Below are positions 24,727 to 36,600 of a DNA stretch of 64,000 nucleotides, one piece after another. The stretch is taken from contig NC_135073.1 in NCBI RefSeq assembly GCF_051401765.1, positions 434,001 to 498,000 of the forward strand. Direction: 5' to 3'. The notes under the pieces were generated by a model. That model was not told the origin of the DNA. It did not search any database and worked only from the letters and a program-made list of their open reading frames with translations. The DNA is from Calliopsis andreniformis (lineage: Eukaryota > Arthropoda > Insecta > Hymenoptera > Andrenidae). The translations under genes and the position numbers were made by a program. How positions within the stretch are numbered: position 1 is the stretch's first letter; each line of letters begins with the position of its first letter.

Positions 24727-25241
24727 AAGGGGGTACGGTAGTCACGTGACATTTCGAAATTGCCAGGTCGGTATCTGCTATTACAGTTTTCGTTACAGAA
24801 ATAGTATTATCCACAGACACGTGGCTGCTTGATGAACGCAAGATGGAGCCTTTCTATGATTTCGAATTCGGGAGGTAGCTTATAAAATTTCCCCCTCTAC
24901 TGCACACACTACTATACGAGCTATGTGTACGTGAACTCGACGCTTCGCGACCGACTTCGGACATTTGCGGAAAGTAGAGAGAGTGCGAATATGAGTCTTA
25001 CTCTCTCAGTCTTGAAACGCCATATTCAACTGTTCTAATCCCTGCAAGCGGCACGAGCCACGCGCGATGTTTCCGATTGCTAAGATATTTTCTGTGATAC
25101 AATATAGCACTGAATCGTGTGAATGTAGTGGTATTTATCAAACGACACATGTTATTTGTATGTGTATAACTTTTACAAGTGTCACATTCTAAATACCACT
25201 ACATTCATATTATTCATTGTTTGCCCACGTCGATGCCTTTC

Positions 25242-25556
25242 TCTGGTAGTCGATTTGGCTTCCTTTACTCTCGGTCGCCAAGATAATTGATGCACGACCG
25301 AAGAAGCAAAAAAAAAGGGTTTCGCTCGACCGTCTATGCTCAAGCTCGATGCCCGAAATCAATGACGTTACTAAAGACAAGTATAGCATTAGGGATTAAG
25401 AATAGGAAAAATTGAAGTTTCTTATTTGCAAACGGATTTTCACGTAAGTAACACCAATCGATTCCTTGTGCTCTTCCGAAGAAAATGATATCACATACGA
25501 CATGATTCCGATTATTTATAATAAAGATACTTAATAACTTAATTTGTAGAAAGAGC
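25242..25556 (-). mobile_element. TAG-MITE copy E (partial)
   Basis: In minus orientation it carries the same blocks as the right half of the 4830-5839 copy: GGTGTTACTTACGTGAAAAT, then the GGCATCGAGCTT region and the ATTATCTTGGCGACCGAGAG region. Both terminal CAGTAATG ends are missing. It lies inside the TTAA-flanked element. Confidence 0.75.
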
Positions 25557-25773
25557 TTACTTGTCCGTTTTCCGATTTATTATTTCGCTAGATATTATTC
25601 ATACTTTTTATATATACATAGAATATATAATATAGAAGTATATATTATTTTACATATATAAGTAGATACTAATGAAACTCAAACCAATTTGAAATAGAAA
25701 TATTAATATATATATGTATGTGCGTATGTATATTTTGAGTTAGGTCTGGATTAGGATCGTTGGATTCTAAATA

Positions 25774-26206
25774 CAGTAATAATACGATCGAGGGCCGTTT
25801 CGTTCACACGAACAAGAGCCGTTACGAGACCCGAGCACGGCTCTCGTCTGTAACATTACTGTATACGTAAATGAGCGTGACCTTTCTTTCTATAAATCAA
25901 GTTTTATGTATGTTATAAATAATCGGAATCTTTTCGTGTTTAATATCATTTTCATCGGGAGAGCACAAGGAATTTACTGGTGTTACGTGCGTGAAAATCT
26001 GTTTACGAATAAGAAACTTCAACTTTTCCTATTTAAATCCTTAATGCTATCTTTGTTTTTTATGGGCGCCTTGTTCTGGGGCATCGAGCTCGTACGCGAT
26101 GGTTCCAAGAATTGGTTACACGGAGGCACACATCATACGAGGTAGTGGGGATAGACCGCGGCTCTCGTCCGTGTAGACGAAACAGCTCTCGTCGGCAACA
26201 TTACTG
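25774..26206 (+). mobile_element. TAG-MITE copy F
   Basis: Starts CAGTAATAATACGATCGAGG and ends GTCGGCAACATTACTG, with TA flanks. The first 85 bp form a short palindrome of terminal-repeat sequence. The conserved long unit follows, with an open frame of 79 codons (25906-26145) ending in GGTHHTR. It lies inside the TTAA-flanked element. Confidence 0.8.
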
Positions 26207-26221
26207 TATCTACACATATAC

Positions 26222-26650
26222 AGGAAAAAATCTATTGGCTAGATGAAATTATCTTTCAAATCATTATTTTCAAAGATATGACAGTCAGGTTCACAGGAAA
26301 ACCATTTCCAGAATTTGGGCCTACTGTTTCTGCAGCAGACCCTCCCGTATTGATTTCAAGGAATAATGTATGCCATGTGGCACTTGACGCGTAGGCGAGA
26401 TTTCCTGCGGTGCTCTCTATTCGAGCAGGTTTTCCTGTGCTGAAAAACACTAAACTTTCGTATCCAATATCTCGAAAACCATTTGAAAACAGATACATAA
26501 TTTCTATGTCGTTAAATTTATCTTGAAACGCACTACAAAATGATTTGAAAAAATGTATATAGTTCTATTTAAAAAACTAAACTTGATTATCATATCTTTG
26601 AAAATAATAATCTAAAAGATAATTTGTTATAGCCAATAAATTTTCCCCCT
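26222..26650. mobile_element. MITE with ATTGGCTA ends
   Basis: The left end AGGAAAAAATCTATTGGCTA is inverted at the right as AGGGGGAAAATTTATTGGCT. Paired AAATTATCTTT and TTATTTTCAAAGATATGA blocks follow. The spacer is non-coding. It lies inside the TTAA-flanked element directly beside copy F. Confidence 0.65.
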
Positions 26651-28181
26651 TATACCATGCAAATGACATGTAAACACTTTTTTAATTTTGTGTTCTTTTT
26701 TTGTGTATTACGCGGGACACCCTGTACGTATACATAAGTGGTAACGCGCTAGGTTAGGAGCGAGCGACGCGATATGCGACGCGATATGCGACACGAGCCG
26801 AACATGACCGAGTGTTACTCGAAATCGAAACAGATAATCGACAGTACTGAGATATTTCAATTCCCTATGCATGTCTGGTGGTGTATCCAAACGCACACGA
26901 CTGTTTTGAATATACATGTGATCTACTGCATTTATTTCTTCATTATACATAATCTAACTGCGACATCAGACGTGTATAGGATCTCACAATCTCACCTCGT
27001 AACCGTAATGAAATGATGAACGTCAAGATGTACGGGTCCTATACCTGTCATCTATGTCTTTACCATTGATCGAGTTCGGATCCCGTTCAAACCTGCAACT
27101 TTTTTTTTATTCTACAAGTAATTTTAATATAAAATTCCAATCTTTATATAAATTTGATTTTATATTATTATGACTCAAATTATTATTTCATTCCATAAAA
27201 GACTGGTTGTAAAAAAATGAGAACGATGCAACTGTGTTTTATGGCTATCTGTGTGGCTAAAATATGAATTATATTTTCTACAGTATTTTATAAATGAAGT
27301 AATATATGAAGCGAGGAATTCTAAAGTTAAAAAGCTACTAAAAATTATGTATGAAATAAAAAAGTCACAGATTTGAACTTGCATGATAGCAAAAGACGGG
27401 CTCCGTATTCTTGTCTTCTCGGGCTTTCGTAAATATGTCTGGGCAAATGAAAATATCGCGCGCGGTTTGTGTCGTTTGTCGGATAACTTGGACAGTATTT
27501 AAAGAGCGAGAGAGTAAGGTTCACTTTACGCTTGCGTTCTCTTTTGACTTTTCGAATATGGCCGAAGTGGCCCGAAGCGCCGAGCTCACGTACACGCGAC
27601 TCCTAAGGTGGTGTGTGTAGTGGAGGGGGAAATTTTCAGTAACTCGCATCGTTAATTTGGGTATCACAGATTCCGATTCCACATCGGTAGCCTTACAAAT
27701 TAGGCGTCGCCTGGTTTGCAAATGCTCAACTAAATTTGTCACATTTTTTGCTCTGTTTTATCGGTAACCCTGCCAAAAGCAATACTGTTGTATGGTTTTA
27801 CGGCCTGACACTTTTCGTCCTTATATGAGAACATTTTGTACTGGGAAAGGGTTCATTCGATAGAAAAAAGTACAACGCAGCGCAGTCAACTCGCGATTTC
27901 GTTCAAAACACTCTCTAAATTACATAAAAATGCTTAAATTTCCATAGCTGTCAATGGTAGATTTTTGCTCTACTTTACAACACTCGTATTACTAAATATC
28001 AGCAGAATTTCGTTAAATCGCGAGTTGACTGCGCTGCATTGAACTGTTTTCTTTCGAATGAACCCATTCCCAGTTTAAAATCATCTCATATAAGGACGAA
28101 AAGTGTCAGGCCGTAAACCCCTGTTTTTGCCTAATTTTGTCGGTAATGTCGCCGCTCTGACATATCTGATCGTACCCCCTT

Positions 28182-28229
28182 AAATTTCGTTTCTAAAGAA
28201 ACAACAACACGTTTACGTTTTCCACTCAT
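28182..28229 (-). pseudogene. Detached N-terminus of the Tigger transposase
   Basis: ATG at 28227-28229 starts the 16-residue MSGKRKRVVVSLETKF, a basic leader typical of jerky/Tigger transposases. The next codon falls in the TTAA at 28180-28183. Beyond it the frame runs into insertion sequence. With one TTAA retained, the frame joins exactly to the codon at 24724-24726 and then ALQRLDQGESL. Translated across the insertion as it stands it would soon end. Confidence 0.85.
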
Positions 28230-28818
28230 GCTACACAGAACACACTCTACAGATTTAGTTGTCTCTTTCCGTATCGAAAGTTGTAAGGTGACTGATGCAC
28301 TGTTTGTCAATCTTCTTACCAGTAAATCTTATAGTTTTCTTACTTCGCTCCGACATTTTTCTTTGAATTCCGCGGCTTCTTTCGCGGCAAAGAACAAAAC
28401 GGCGGCAGCGCTCTTTATAACGTTGACGCGCGGCGAGAAGCAAAGAATGCCGCGCGTCGACGTCGGGATATGAATCGCTTTGTTTTAATTAATTTTTTTC
28501 GTATTTTCGTTATTTTACGTAATGTTTGGACTTTCTTTCATCAGGAGATGAAAAATCGAATGCTGTTTCGCTCGTTAAGATCCGATAACAACTGCATTCA
28601 TTCTGTAAAGAGTACACAAACGGCTAGTTCTGTCCTTGTCTTCGGCGGTCGGCTTGTGATCTCGAGTCTCAAACCTTGCTGGGAAAGGTTCCAAAAAAAA
28701 ATTACGGTTCCATATTCGCGGACACCACTGTACATATTTTGATTCACAGCACCTCGGATAATACGGAACCTCGATTAACCGGGACTCGGATAACCGAGAC
28801 TCTACTGTATTCTAAATA

Positions 28819-29947
28819 CAGTAATGTTACGGACGAGAGCCGCGCTCGGGTCTGGTCGCAGCTCTCGTCCGTAACATTACTGCATACGTGGATGAGCGTG
28901 ACCTTTCCTTCTACAAATCAAGTTTTATGTATGTTATGAATAATCGGAATCATGTGTTTGGTATCATTTTCATCGGGAGAGCACAAGGAATTGACTGGTG
29001 TTACTTGCGTGAAAATCCGTTTGCGAATAAGAAACTTTAATTTTTCCTATTTAAATCGCTAATGCTATCCTTGTTTTTTATGGCCTCCGGGTCATTCCAC
29101 GCGAAATTGGGCACGTTTCGGAGCAAGTTCTTGTAATTTGCTCAAATTGGAATATGTTGTAGTTTTTAACGATATTTAAACGCACCCCAAAGGATTTTTC
29201 AAAATTTTGAAAATTGTCGATTTTACAGCTGTTTGAAGTTAAGTGTTACCTTTTTTTTAAAAAATTATAGCTATTGAACTAGTAAGCGGATGGCAAATAA
29301 TAACGTACGTTCGCCTGCTGGAGTCTACCAGGCTGCCAGCGACGACGCGCCCGCTGCGGCAGTGCGACTCGACGCAGCGTCAACTTTCCGAAATTTTCAC
29401 AGGGCCAATTTTAAAATATCCATCTTTTTGAAACTTTGTCCATCAAGGGGAAGGATCAAACTATATTCTCCTTTTTTTTTAGATTTTTAAAATCGCGCAT
29501 CATCTTAAAAACCTGCATTTGTTTCAAATAATTGCAAAAAAGATGATTAAAAAACAATTTTTTTTACAAACTTCAATGTTTTCTTTATAAGCACCGTAAA
29601 TCTCATCTCCATCCGCTTACTAGTTCAATAGCTATAATTTAAAAAAAAAGATAGCACTTAACTTCAAACAGCTGTAAAATCGACAATTTTCAAAATTTTG
29701 AAAAATCCTTTTGGGTACGTTTAAATATCGTTAAAAACTACACATATTCAAATTTGAGCAAATTACAAGAACTTGCTCCGAAACGGGCCCGATTTCGCGT
29801 GGAATGATCCCTCCTTGTTCTTTGAGCGTCGAGCTCGAACGCGATGGTTCCAAGAATCAGTTTCTCGGCAGCACATATCAAACGAGGTAGTGAGAATAAA
29901 CCGCGGCTCTCGTCCGTGTAGACGAAACGGCTCTCGCAACATTACTG
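28819..29947 (+). mobile_element. TAG-MITE copy G, interrupted
   Basis: Starts with a near-perfect palindrome of terminal-repeat sequence (28819-28882, CAGTAATGTTACGGACGAGA and its inverse), continues with the conserved long unit and ends ACGAAACGGCTCTCGCAACA before TTACTG. The unit is cut at 29088 by a foldback (29089-29809) and resumes at TTGTTC. It starts nine bases after the Tigger terminus. The interrupted frame of about 90 codons is therefore broken. Confidence 0.8.
29089..29809. mobile_element. GGGTCATTCC foldback, short copy
   Basis: The ends GGGTCATTCCACGCGAAAT and the inverse are flanked by CCTCC on both sides (29084-29088, 29810-29814), a 5 bp duplication. Compared with the uninterrupted TAG-MITE sequence, exactly this segment plus one CCTCC is extra. 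The right arm is complete. The left arm lacks the stretch between GTAAGCGGATGG and CAAATAATAACG, so it is an internal-deletion derivative of the form at 62224-63568. Confidence 0.85.
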
Positions 29948-30187
29948 TATTGGCTGAAACCCTTGTTTTGTATGCATAGGTGTTATTGGCTACTGTATTC
30001 TTACAATGAAATAGGCCACAGAAAAATGGAAAAAAAAGAGCACAATGGTATTGAAAGAATGTCTATCCATTTAATCTACCGCGAATTCTCTGGTGAACGC
30101 GGAAACGTAATGTGTCTGCATGTAACTGACAAATATGGATTGGTGACACAGCCACAGACATACGTCTACTGGCTGCGAGCATGTTAA
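29948..30187. other. Short unassigned stretch
   Basis: Two short overlapping plus-strand frames (up to 74 codons) are present but not recognised. No repeat is recognised. Confidence 0.35.
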
Positions 30188-30420
30188 CCCCTTCACGTAC
30201 AATTTTCTTTCGTAATGTTTTCACCTTTGCTGCCAATACGAAACAAGTAAGTAACCCAAACTGCCAATTACAGAGCTCCCATTAAGGGAACATAGACTTC
30301 TCACGCGATGGTGCGTGATCGGTTACTAGGGTGAAATTCTCGTCATGCGTTACCGCCTAATCGGCAGCAAAAATATAGTAAAAAGTCCACTAGGTAGACT
30401 CGTCAAAGCATGGCAAGGGG
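30188..30420. mobile_element. piggyBac-type MITE (TTAA, CCCCTT ends)
   Basis: TTAA stands at 30184-30187 and 30421-30424. The termini are CCCCTTCACGTAC and, inverted, CCCCTTGCCATGC. The CCC start, short imperfect inverted repeat, TTAA flanks and 233 bp length fit a piggyBac-derived MITE. The inverted repeat is short, so chance is not fully excluded. Confidence 0.5.
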
Positions 30421-30424
30421 TTAA

Positions 30425-31786
30425 GGGTTGCCACAGTATGTGAAAAATTCGTTCTTTCATTGTATTTCGTCCTCCATTGGTAAACAACACCGTTGCTGTG
30501 ACGACCAAAATGTATGGCACATAAGCGTCACCAACCGCTTTTCTCTTTTTTTCAGGCAGTTTTTTTTTCGTTATGATCAGGAACAAAAGTAATCTAAATA
30601 GACTACTTCGAAATAAGTCGGTAAACGTGCAGTCTTAAATTTTTAAGAACAGAAGTCCGCGTATAACTGAACTATACGTTTTTTAAACCCGCGTTGTTTA
30701 AGGACCAATATATGCATATATAAAGAATTTGCATTTGTATTATTAGAGGTTAAAGACCACAAGATAGTATACTTTGGTGCACAGAAAGTTATTAACTTTT
30801 TTCTTTGTATATTCTTATGATATTCAATCAGTAAAATTCACAAATGCTATCCTTTACTGTAAAAGTTCACCGCTTAAAAAATTACTCGTATGTAAAGCTT
30901 AGTGATTTTAGCTAGCTTGACAAATTACAATGACGCCATATTGAGTGATATCCGTAATTTGATTGGCTAATGTATACTTGACAAGTTGCTGATGTTAATA
31001 CTGAGCGGTGTGTGGGGAGTGTAGAATACATAGATAACACTGGGTAGTGTGTATGAAATATTGAGTCTCTTATTATCATTGGGTGCTGTATTTTTCTCTG
31101 TTTTCTATACTAAATAATTAATTGCTTGTAAATATTTTATTAAACGGAAGTAAAATTAACCAATCTGATTGCAGACAGGAGCCTACATGACATCAGAGTC
31201 ATCTGTTAAATATGCTAAAAGCAGTAATTGTAAGCTTTACATACGTACAACATTCTAACCGCTGAATTCCTAAAATTAAAAGTAATACTTTTTAATTCTA
31301 CTCATCAAGTGCTACAAAAGTACATAAAAAAGGTTAATAGTTTTGTGTGCTTCAAAGTAAAGTTTAGACCATACATCTTTCAGCTACTCATTCTCATGGT
31401 AAAGAGATGAAAGTATGTACGCTTGAATATATAAATGAAAAGTTGAAAATTTATAAAAACAGGTGTAGACAATTAATAGTGTATAAATAAATAAATTTTT
31501 GAAACGTCTTCCTATATTAATCCTCCGTAAGTAACATAAATTTTACAAACATGAATAACAGGGGTCGTCCATTCACGAATGGGGGGGGGGGGGGGGGGGG
31601 GGGGGGGGTGTCTCTGGCGACCCTAGAAATGCATAGTAGAAATGTATAGAAAAATAACAAGATATTCGTAATTTAACGTGAAAAATATATTTATAATAAC
31701 ATGTATAAATGTATTTATAATAAGGGTAGTTATTAATTAGTTATCGAAAGTAAAAAACGAAAAAAAGTGTTTTTTTTACTATCTAT
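30425..31786. other. Intergenic DNA with a 28-G run
   Basis: A run of 28 consecutive G lies at 31581-31608, preceded by GGGGTCGTCCATTCACGAAT. The rest is AT-rich and not recognised. Confidence 0.6.
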
Positions 31787-33360
31787 CTAATTATAACTTG
31801 GGCATGTCACTTTTCGATAGCTGCTACACGCTGATCTTTTACACCCTTTACACATAGTACTAACTTTTTTGTCCTTTTTCCTGGGGCACACATAGCATCT
31901 TGATCGTTTCAATTTCTTTGTTGGTATTTCTTCTTCTTCTTCCTCGAAGTCCGCAACATGCTTGAGCCCAATAAATGAGGATATTGAGGATCATATGGGC
32001 TGTACATAGTTGGAGTGCGAGATTTTTCAAAAATGTTGTTTTTTATCTGTTGTGCATTATTTGCTAATTTGAACGGTATGAAGGCATTAATTCATTATTA
32101 TAATTAATGCCATCGCCGAGAACATTTTGAAACACTATAAGAGTGTATCATCTTATCGAATGTATCAACTCTTCCTTTGGTAAAATTATAAGAATCGATA
32201 CCTGCAGGAATTTTTGTTTCTTATTATGTATCGTTGATAACGATAACTGATTTATTATTTTTTTTTTCGGTGTAAATAAAACTATAGTTTTCTTTTTATC
32301 AAATGCAAATTGTAAGAATAAAACAGCTTTTTTTTGTTGGGCAGGAAACTTGGAGGAATTTCTTTTTTGTTTTTACGTATGATTCCAATCAGTGTCAGAT
32401 TATAATCTTTCAACAATATTTCCGCTAATAGTATGGAAGTAAACCAATTATCCATCGTAATATTTCGATTACTTCCGCGGACACTTGCTGTGAGAAGTTT
32501 TACGTAGTATGTATTACGTTGTTTCTTTCCTACGTATTGTATAGCATCAATAATGTAACAGGATTAGCATCACAGATCGTTATAATTTTAATGCCATACT
32601 TATCTGCTTTTGAAGGAATGTACCTACAAAAAATATACTTCCCGCGAAAACTCAAAAACTGTTCATCTATAGTCAAATACTTACGTGATGCATACTTGTG
32701 CGACAGGTTTTTATAAACTCGTTTCTCAAATTACAAATTGGTGCAAATTTATCATTTTTATCCCTAATTTGTTTATCGTCAAACCTTACGCATAATATGA
32801 AAAATCTAAATCGCATTACATAACTACTTTATATTCTGAAGACTCTGCAAACATTTTTTCAACATTCGAATGACCATTTCACCAATTTTTTATCTTCCCG
32901 CCATATACAATAATCCGATTAGTGCATATGTTTCTCTATTATCAGTCTTATGCGTAAATCTGATCTTCATAAAGCACTGCCTTTTTATTTATTTCCAAAT
33001 TTGTAAATTATGCAATGATTTGAATTATTTTATTATCAATAAATAAATTTAGAGCTCCCGATTCTGAGCTAATATTTTCAGACGTTTTAGCCTTTAAAAT
33101 TATCACAGTATTACGAGTTTTACTTCTTTTAAGTGGAATAAGTGACCATAAATGCCCATTCCTACTTCATATTTTTTGTGAGACAGTAGAACTATTAACT
33201 TGTTCATCTTCTTTAATTTCGTAAAAATCTACTTCCATTTCGGAATTTGAAGCAAACGTAACATTTTAATATTACCTGCTTCTTGAGACAATGACTGATC
33301 TTCCTAATTATTATTTTCATCTTCACTAAGGATATTAGGAACAAAGTCCGAAAAATTCAT
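31787..33360 (-). pseudogene. piggyBac-like transposase, decayed
   Basis: The minus strand from an ATG at 33358-33360 shows piggyBac transposase pieces in the right order but spread over frames with many stops. These are: LRFDDKQIR with KFAPI; the first catalytic block TIDEQFLSFRG; RYIPSKADKYGIK; the second block TMDNWFTSILLAEILL; GIIRKNKKEIP; the third block VDTFDKMIHSY; and a C-terminal cysteine-rich tail (CYVCPRKK, then MCKGC, ending at the stop at 31787-31789). In family terms all three acidic residues of the DDD triad are recognisable. The 5' terminus of the element follows at 33620. The other terminus was not found. It cannot make a functional enzyme. Confidence 0.88.
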
Positions 33361-33620
33361 TTTCAATTAAAAAAACAAGGCACTTCACGAACAATAACGT
33401 TTAACGTACTGTACTATTTGTAATTTCGTAATAACGTAATTCGTTGTTTTAGACGGAGGCTTAATTTGTTGTAAACATAGTAAACATGTTGGATTAATAT
33501 CTTACGTGATCTCTGTTATGGATAGCGACGTTTCGGTTTGGGGTTGTTAATGGCCCCTGTTAACGATGATGTATTCATTTTTTGCTGGGGTCATTAAAGA
33601 CCCCTGTTACCAACGGAGGG
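33361..33620 (-). mobile_element. 5' terminal region of the piggyBac-like element
   Basis: Read on the minus strand, TTAA (33621-33624) is followed by CCCTCCGTTGGTAACAGGGG. The related block AACAGGGGCCATTAA recurs inside, about 65 bp further on. TTAA plus a CCC start is the expected piggyBac end, and it lies upstream of the transposase start. Confidence 0.7.
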
Positions 33621-33624
33621 TTAA

Positions 33625-36600
33625 TGATTGTTGACTATTTCGAGATATAATTGAGAATTTTGAAATGTTTTAATAAAATTTTTCATCTACCTGAAAGAAT
33701 TTAAATCATACGGCTGGATAGTGTAGTGAGGAATATTATTATATTCAACTATGGATGTCGTATAATTAAGTATTATTATTAAAATTATTTATTCGTGTGT
33801 GAAAATGGCTGAATTTTTATATAAAAAATAAAATAATAAAAATGTATTCAGGAAATAGTGAAAAAAAATATGAAAACATCAGGATTCATCTAGGGACCTT
33901 CAAAATATGAATCTTATTGCCAGTATGCTACAACTTTTTGATATGTAATACTTTCTACCTCATGCTTAATATTGTACAACGATGTACAAAATGATTCAAA
34001 TCTTTAATGTTAAAATCTTGAAAACTGCAGTCCAGTTGGATTTTAGCCGGACGATGAACTAAATATACATCCGCTTATTTCCCATGAAAGTCTTTGTTTC
34101 TTTTTATAACACGAATATAGGTAACTAAAAGAAATATGTATATACTTCGACTAAACGAAATTCCTCACCAAAATTTAAAAGTGGCTAAAAGTAAAATTAT
34201 GCATCAGTACTATTCTAATCTGCTTTTCTTTCTGATTTAAAATTAACAATGTCGTAAAAGTAATTAATCGTTGCATCTTTAATAATCAACTTTTCAGCTA
34301 TATCATTGTATAATGTGCAAAGTTAAAATATTGGTGAACATGAACACGCCATTATCTATTTCCCACACCTAATGGTAGCCTACGGTAGGCGAATTGGAGC
34401 CTATCGTGAGGGGTGTGGAACGTGCAAGGGGGTTCGCCTTCCCCTATCGACAAGGAATTTTTACTAGGCACACTGTTATGGTGGTATGTTACATACACAA
34501 GCGCATCGCCCATATTACTTCTATGGCTTCCCATTCTGTTGTCAAAGTCGACCTCGAAACCGCTCACGAACGATTTCGGGCATTTTTTGGTACTCGCACT
34601 TGCCTCTGAGCTACATATTGTTTTGCTTGTCAGGATATAAATTAAATAGTGTATCCTCGTTGTAGTCATTGCAAAAATGATTATTTCTTCAATTACTTTT
34701 CTAATCCCTCTGACTTACAAAATTATCATACATGTAACAAATTTCTCTCACTTATACTTTCATTAGTATTATTATTTTCATGAATTATTTAAAATTATTT
34801 ATCATTAATTTATTGTCATTTATTTGTCATAATTTAACAGACTATTTTTTCATTTTCTTTCTTTTTCCTTTTCTTTTTTCCCCTCTTTATTTATCTATTA
34901 AGGTTAAATCGGCTATCAATAACATCTGTAACTTGTATTTCGCAATTTATTCAACCTTCATAGCACATATTTCCAAGCTATATAAAAAATTCTGTGTGAT
35001 TTTGACATCAATCAAATAGTATCCCCTATGCGAGTGTAGATGTAGAGACAGTTATACTAAAAAGAAAAAGAGTCTAATATATTCTCGATCGAGAAATACT
35101 AATTTCTACATAATCCTATAATACGTATGACCGTCGTCCCAATTGTGTGAATTGTATTAGTACAGTTTTATATTATTAGATTATAATTATAGATTTTATG
35201 AGTTTTTATATTTATATACCAAGAATCAGTGAAAAATGAATACAGGGGCATTGGTATATAACCCGGAATTTACAATTTTATAAAAGTTTGTAATTTTGTG
35301 AAGAATCTTTTTTTTCTTTCTCTTTTCTTTTTCCTAGCACTTAAACTTATTATCTTACATGAGGTTATCAGGTATACAGAATTTCATTTTAAATGTAGAT
35401 TGACTTTCAGTCACGTTTACACTGTTAATAAATTTTATTTTCTCATCTTTTGCTCTACATTTTCATTCCACAACTTTATAGACACAAATCATTAAATGAA
35501 GTAATGAAAACTTCGCGAGAAACTGATTATCAAGAATATCGAAACAGATTCTATTGGTAAAAAATAGGCTCAATGAATAATAAACAATGTTATAACAACG
35601 GATGACAATTAAGATATAAACTTTTATTAATCAAACTTTTTAGTGCATTCTAACTAAACAGTTAATATTATCCGGTCTGTGTACACTCGATCGAAAGGAT
35701 GAAATATTGGGAGCACATTGAATATTACTGAGTTGTGAAATGCGTATTTTTAAGATTTTATATATTGCTTTAGTCACTACTACGATGATTTATACGAGAG
35801 GAATGTAATGTATCGTATACAATGGCAGAATACAATACGTTACCATTGTTGGAAACGTAACATTTCTTAGCTCAATAATCCGTGTGGCAACCTTGCTTTT
35901 CCTTACGAACACAACCATGGAAAAACCCGTAAAGGTATCTAGGGGACCTACAGGATCCTGTTGCCTGCGTTGAGAGGGCAGATTTTGGTTGACTGTCGAA
36001 CTGTACGCACTGTTGTAATAAAGCAATCTTTTAGTTAACATACAAGTTAATTATTCCTGGGAATCCAACACCATGATGTGTTTATTATTCGAGCAAGTTG
36101 ACTATCGATTCGTCAGTCCGCCACGCTGCACCGTGAAAAAAACAAACGGTTAATATGCAACAGACCCCACGCGAAAAACATGTTTTCATTCACGCTATTA
36201 CATAAGATGAGTTCAACGTAATTGATTGTATCGTGTTTTTGTACACAGCAATCAGAAGAATAAAACTATCTCTAATCTAAAACAGTTACAGGCGTAATTC
36301 ATTTTGCGATATCTACGTATGTATGTATATTTGAGAGAATGCTCTCTCAGATTCAATTAACAGTTTCTCGTTGAGTGAACAACGTGTACTTATACTTACA
36401 ATACTTACGTTCGTAATTCAACTGTAAACCACATTCACGAGTAATTGACAAACTAATACTGTGTTACGTTCCAAAATAGACATTTTTCGAATTTTTATCT
36501 ACTTTTATCCATAACATCGGCCAGGGTGCGTCGTGACAATGCTTTGTCCTTGTGTGCGCGTGTGCGTGTGTGTTCTTTTGAAGCCTCGAGAAGGTGAACG

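Larger units (their letters stand above)
24729..28179. mobile_element. TTAA-flanked transposon with long inverted arms
   Basis: TTAA stands at both junctions (24725-24728 and 28180-28183). The termini are GGGGGTACGGT and, inverted, GGGGGTACGAT. Longer inverted similarity joins 24885-25020 (AATTTCCCCCTCTACTGCAC region) to 27500-27645. The right arm has an extra internal palindrome: 27795-27905 pairs with 28010-28130 (CCTGACACTTTTCGTCC block). No transposase frame was found. A TTAA target is typical of piggyBac, and also of Kolobok and Sola3, so the superfamily is open. The centre is filled by three smaller elements. It interrupts the Tigger transposase. Confidence 0.85.
22860..28807 (-). mobile_element. 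Tigger-type transposon carrying a large nested insertion
   Basis: The ends are inverted repeats starting CAGTAGAGTCTCGGTTATCC, flanked by TA on both sides. Further inward, CCTCGGATAAT and ATAATACGGAA blocks are paired (22860-22935 with 28745-28807). Subtracting the TTAA-flanked insertion (24729-28179) leaves about 2.5 kb, a usual length for Tigger elements. It carries one transposase frame on the minus strand, split by that insertion. TA duplication, ends and protein all agree on the pogo/Tigger group. Confidence 0.92.

Noticed and set aside
26746..26756. TAGGTTAGG, a possible insect telomere-type repeat or telomerase RNA template
   Set aside because: A nine-base match is expected by chance in a window this size, and there is no array or RNA-gene context.
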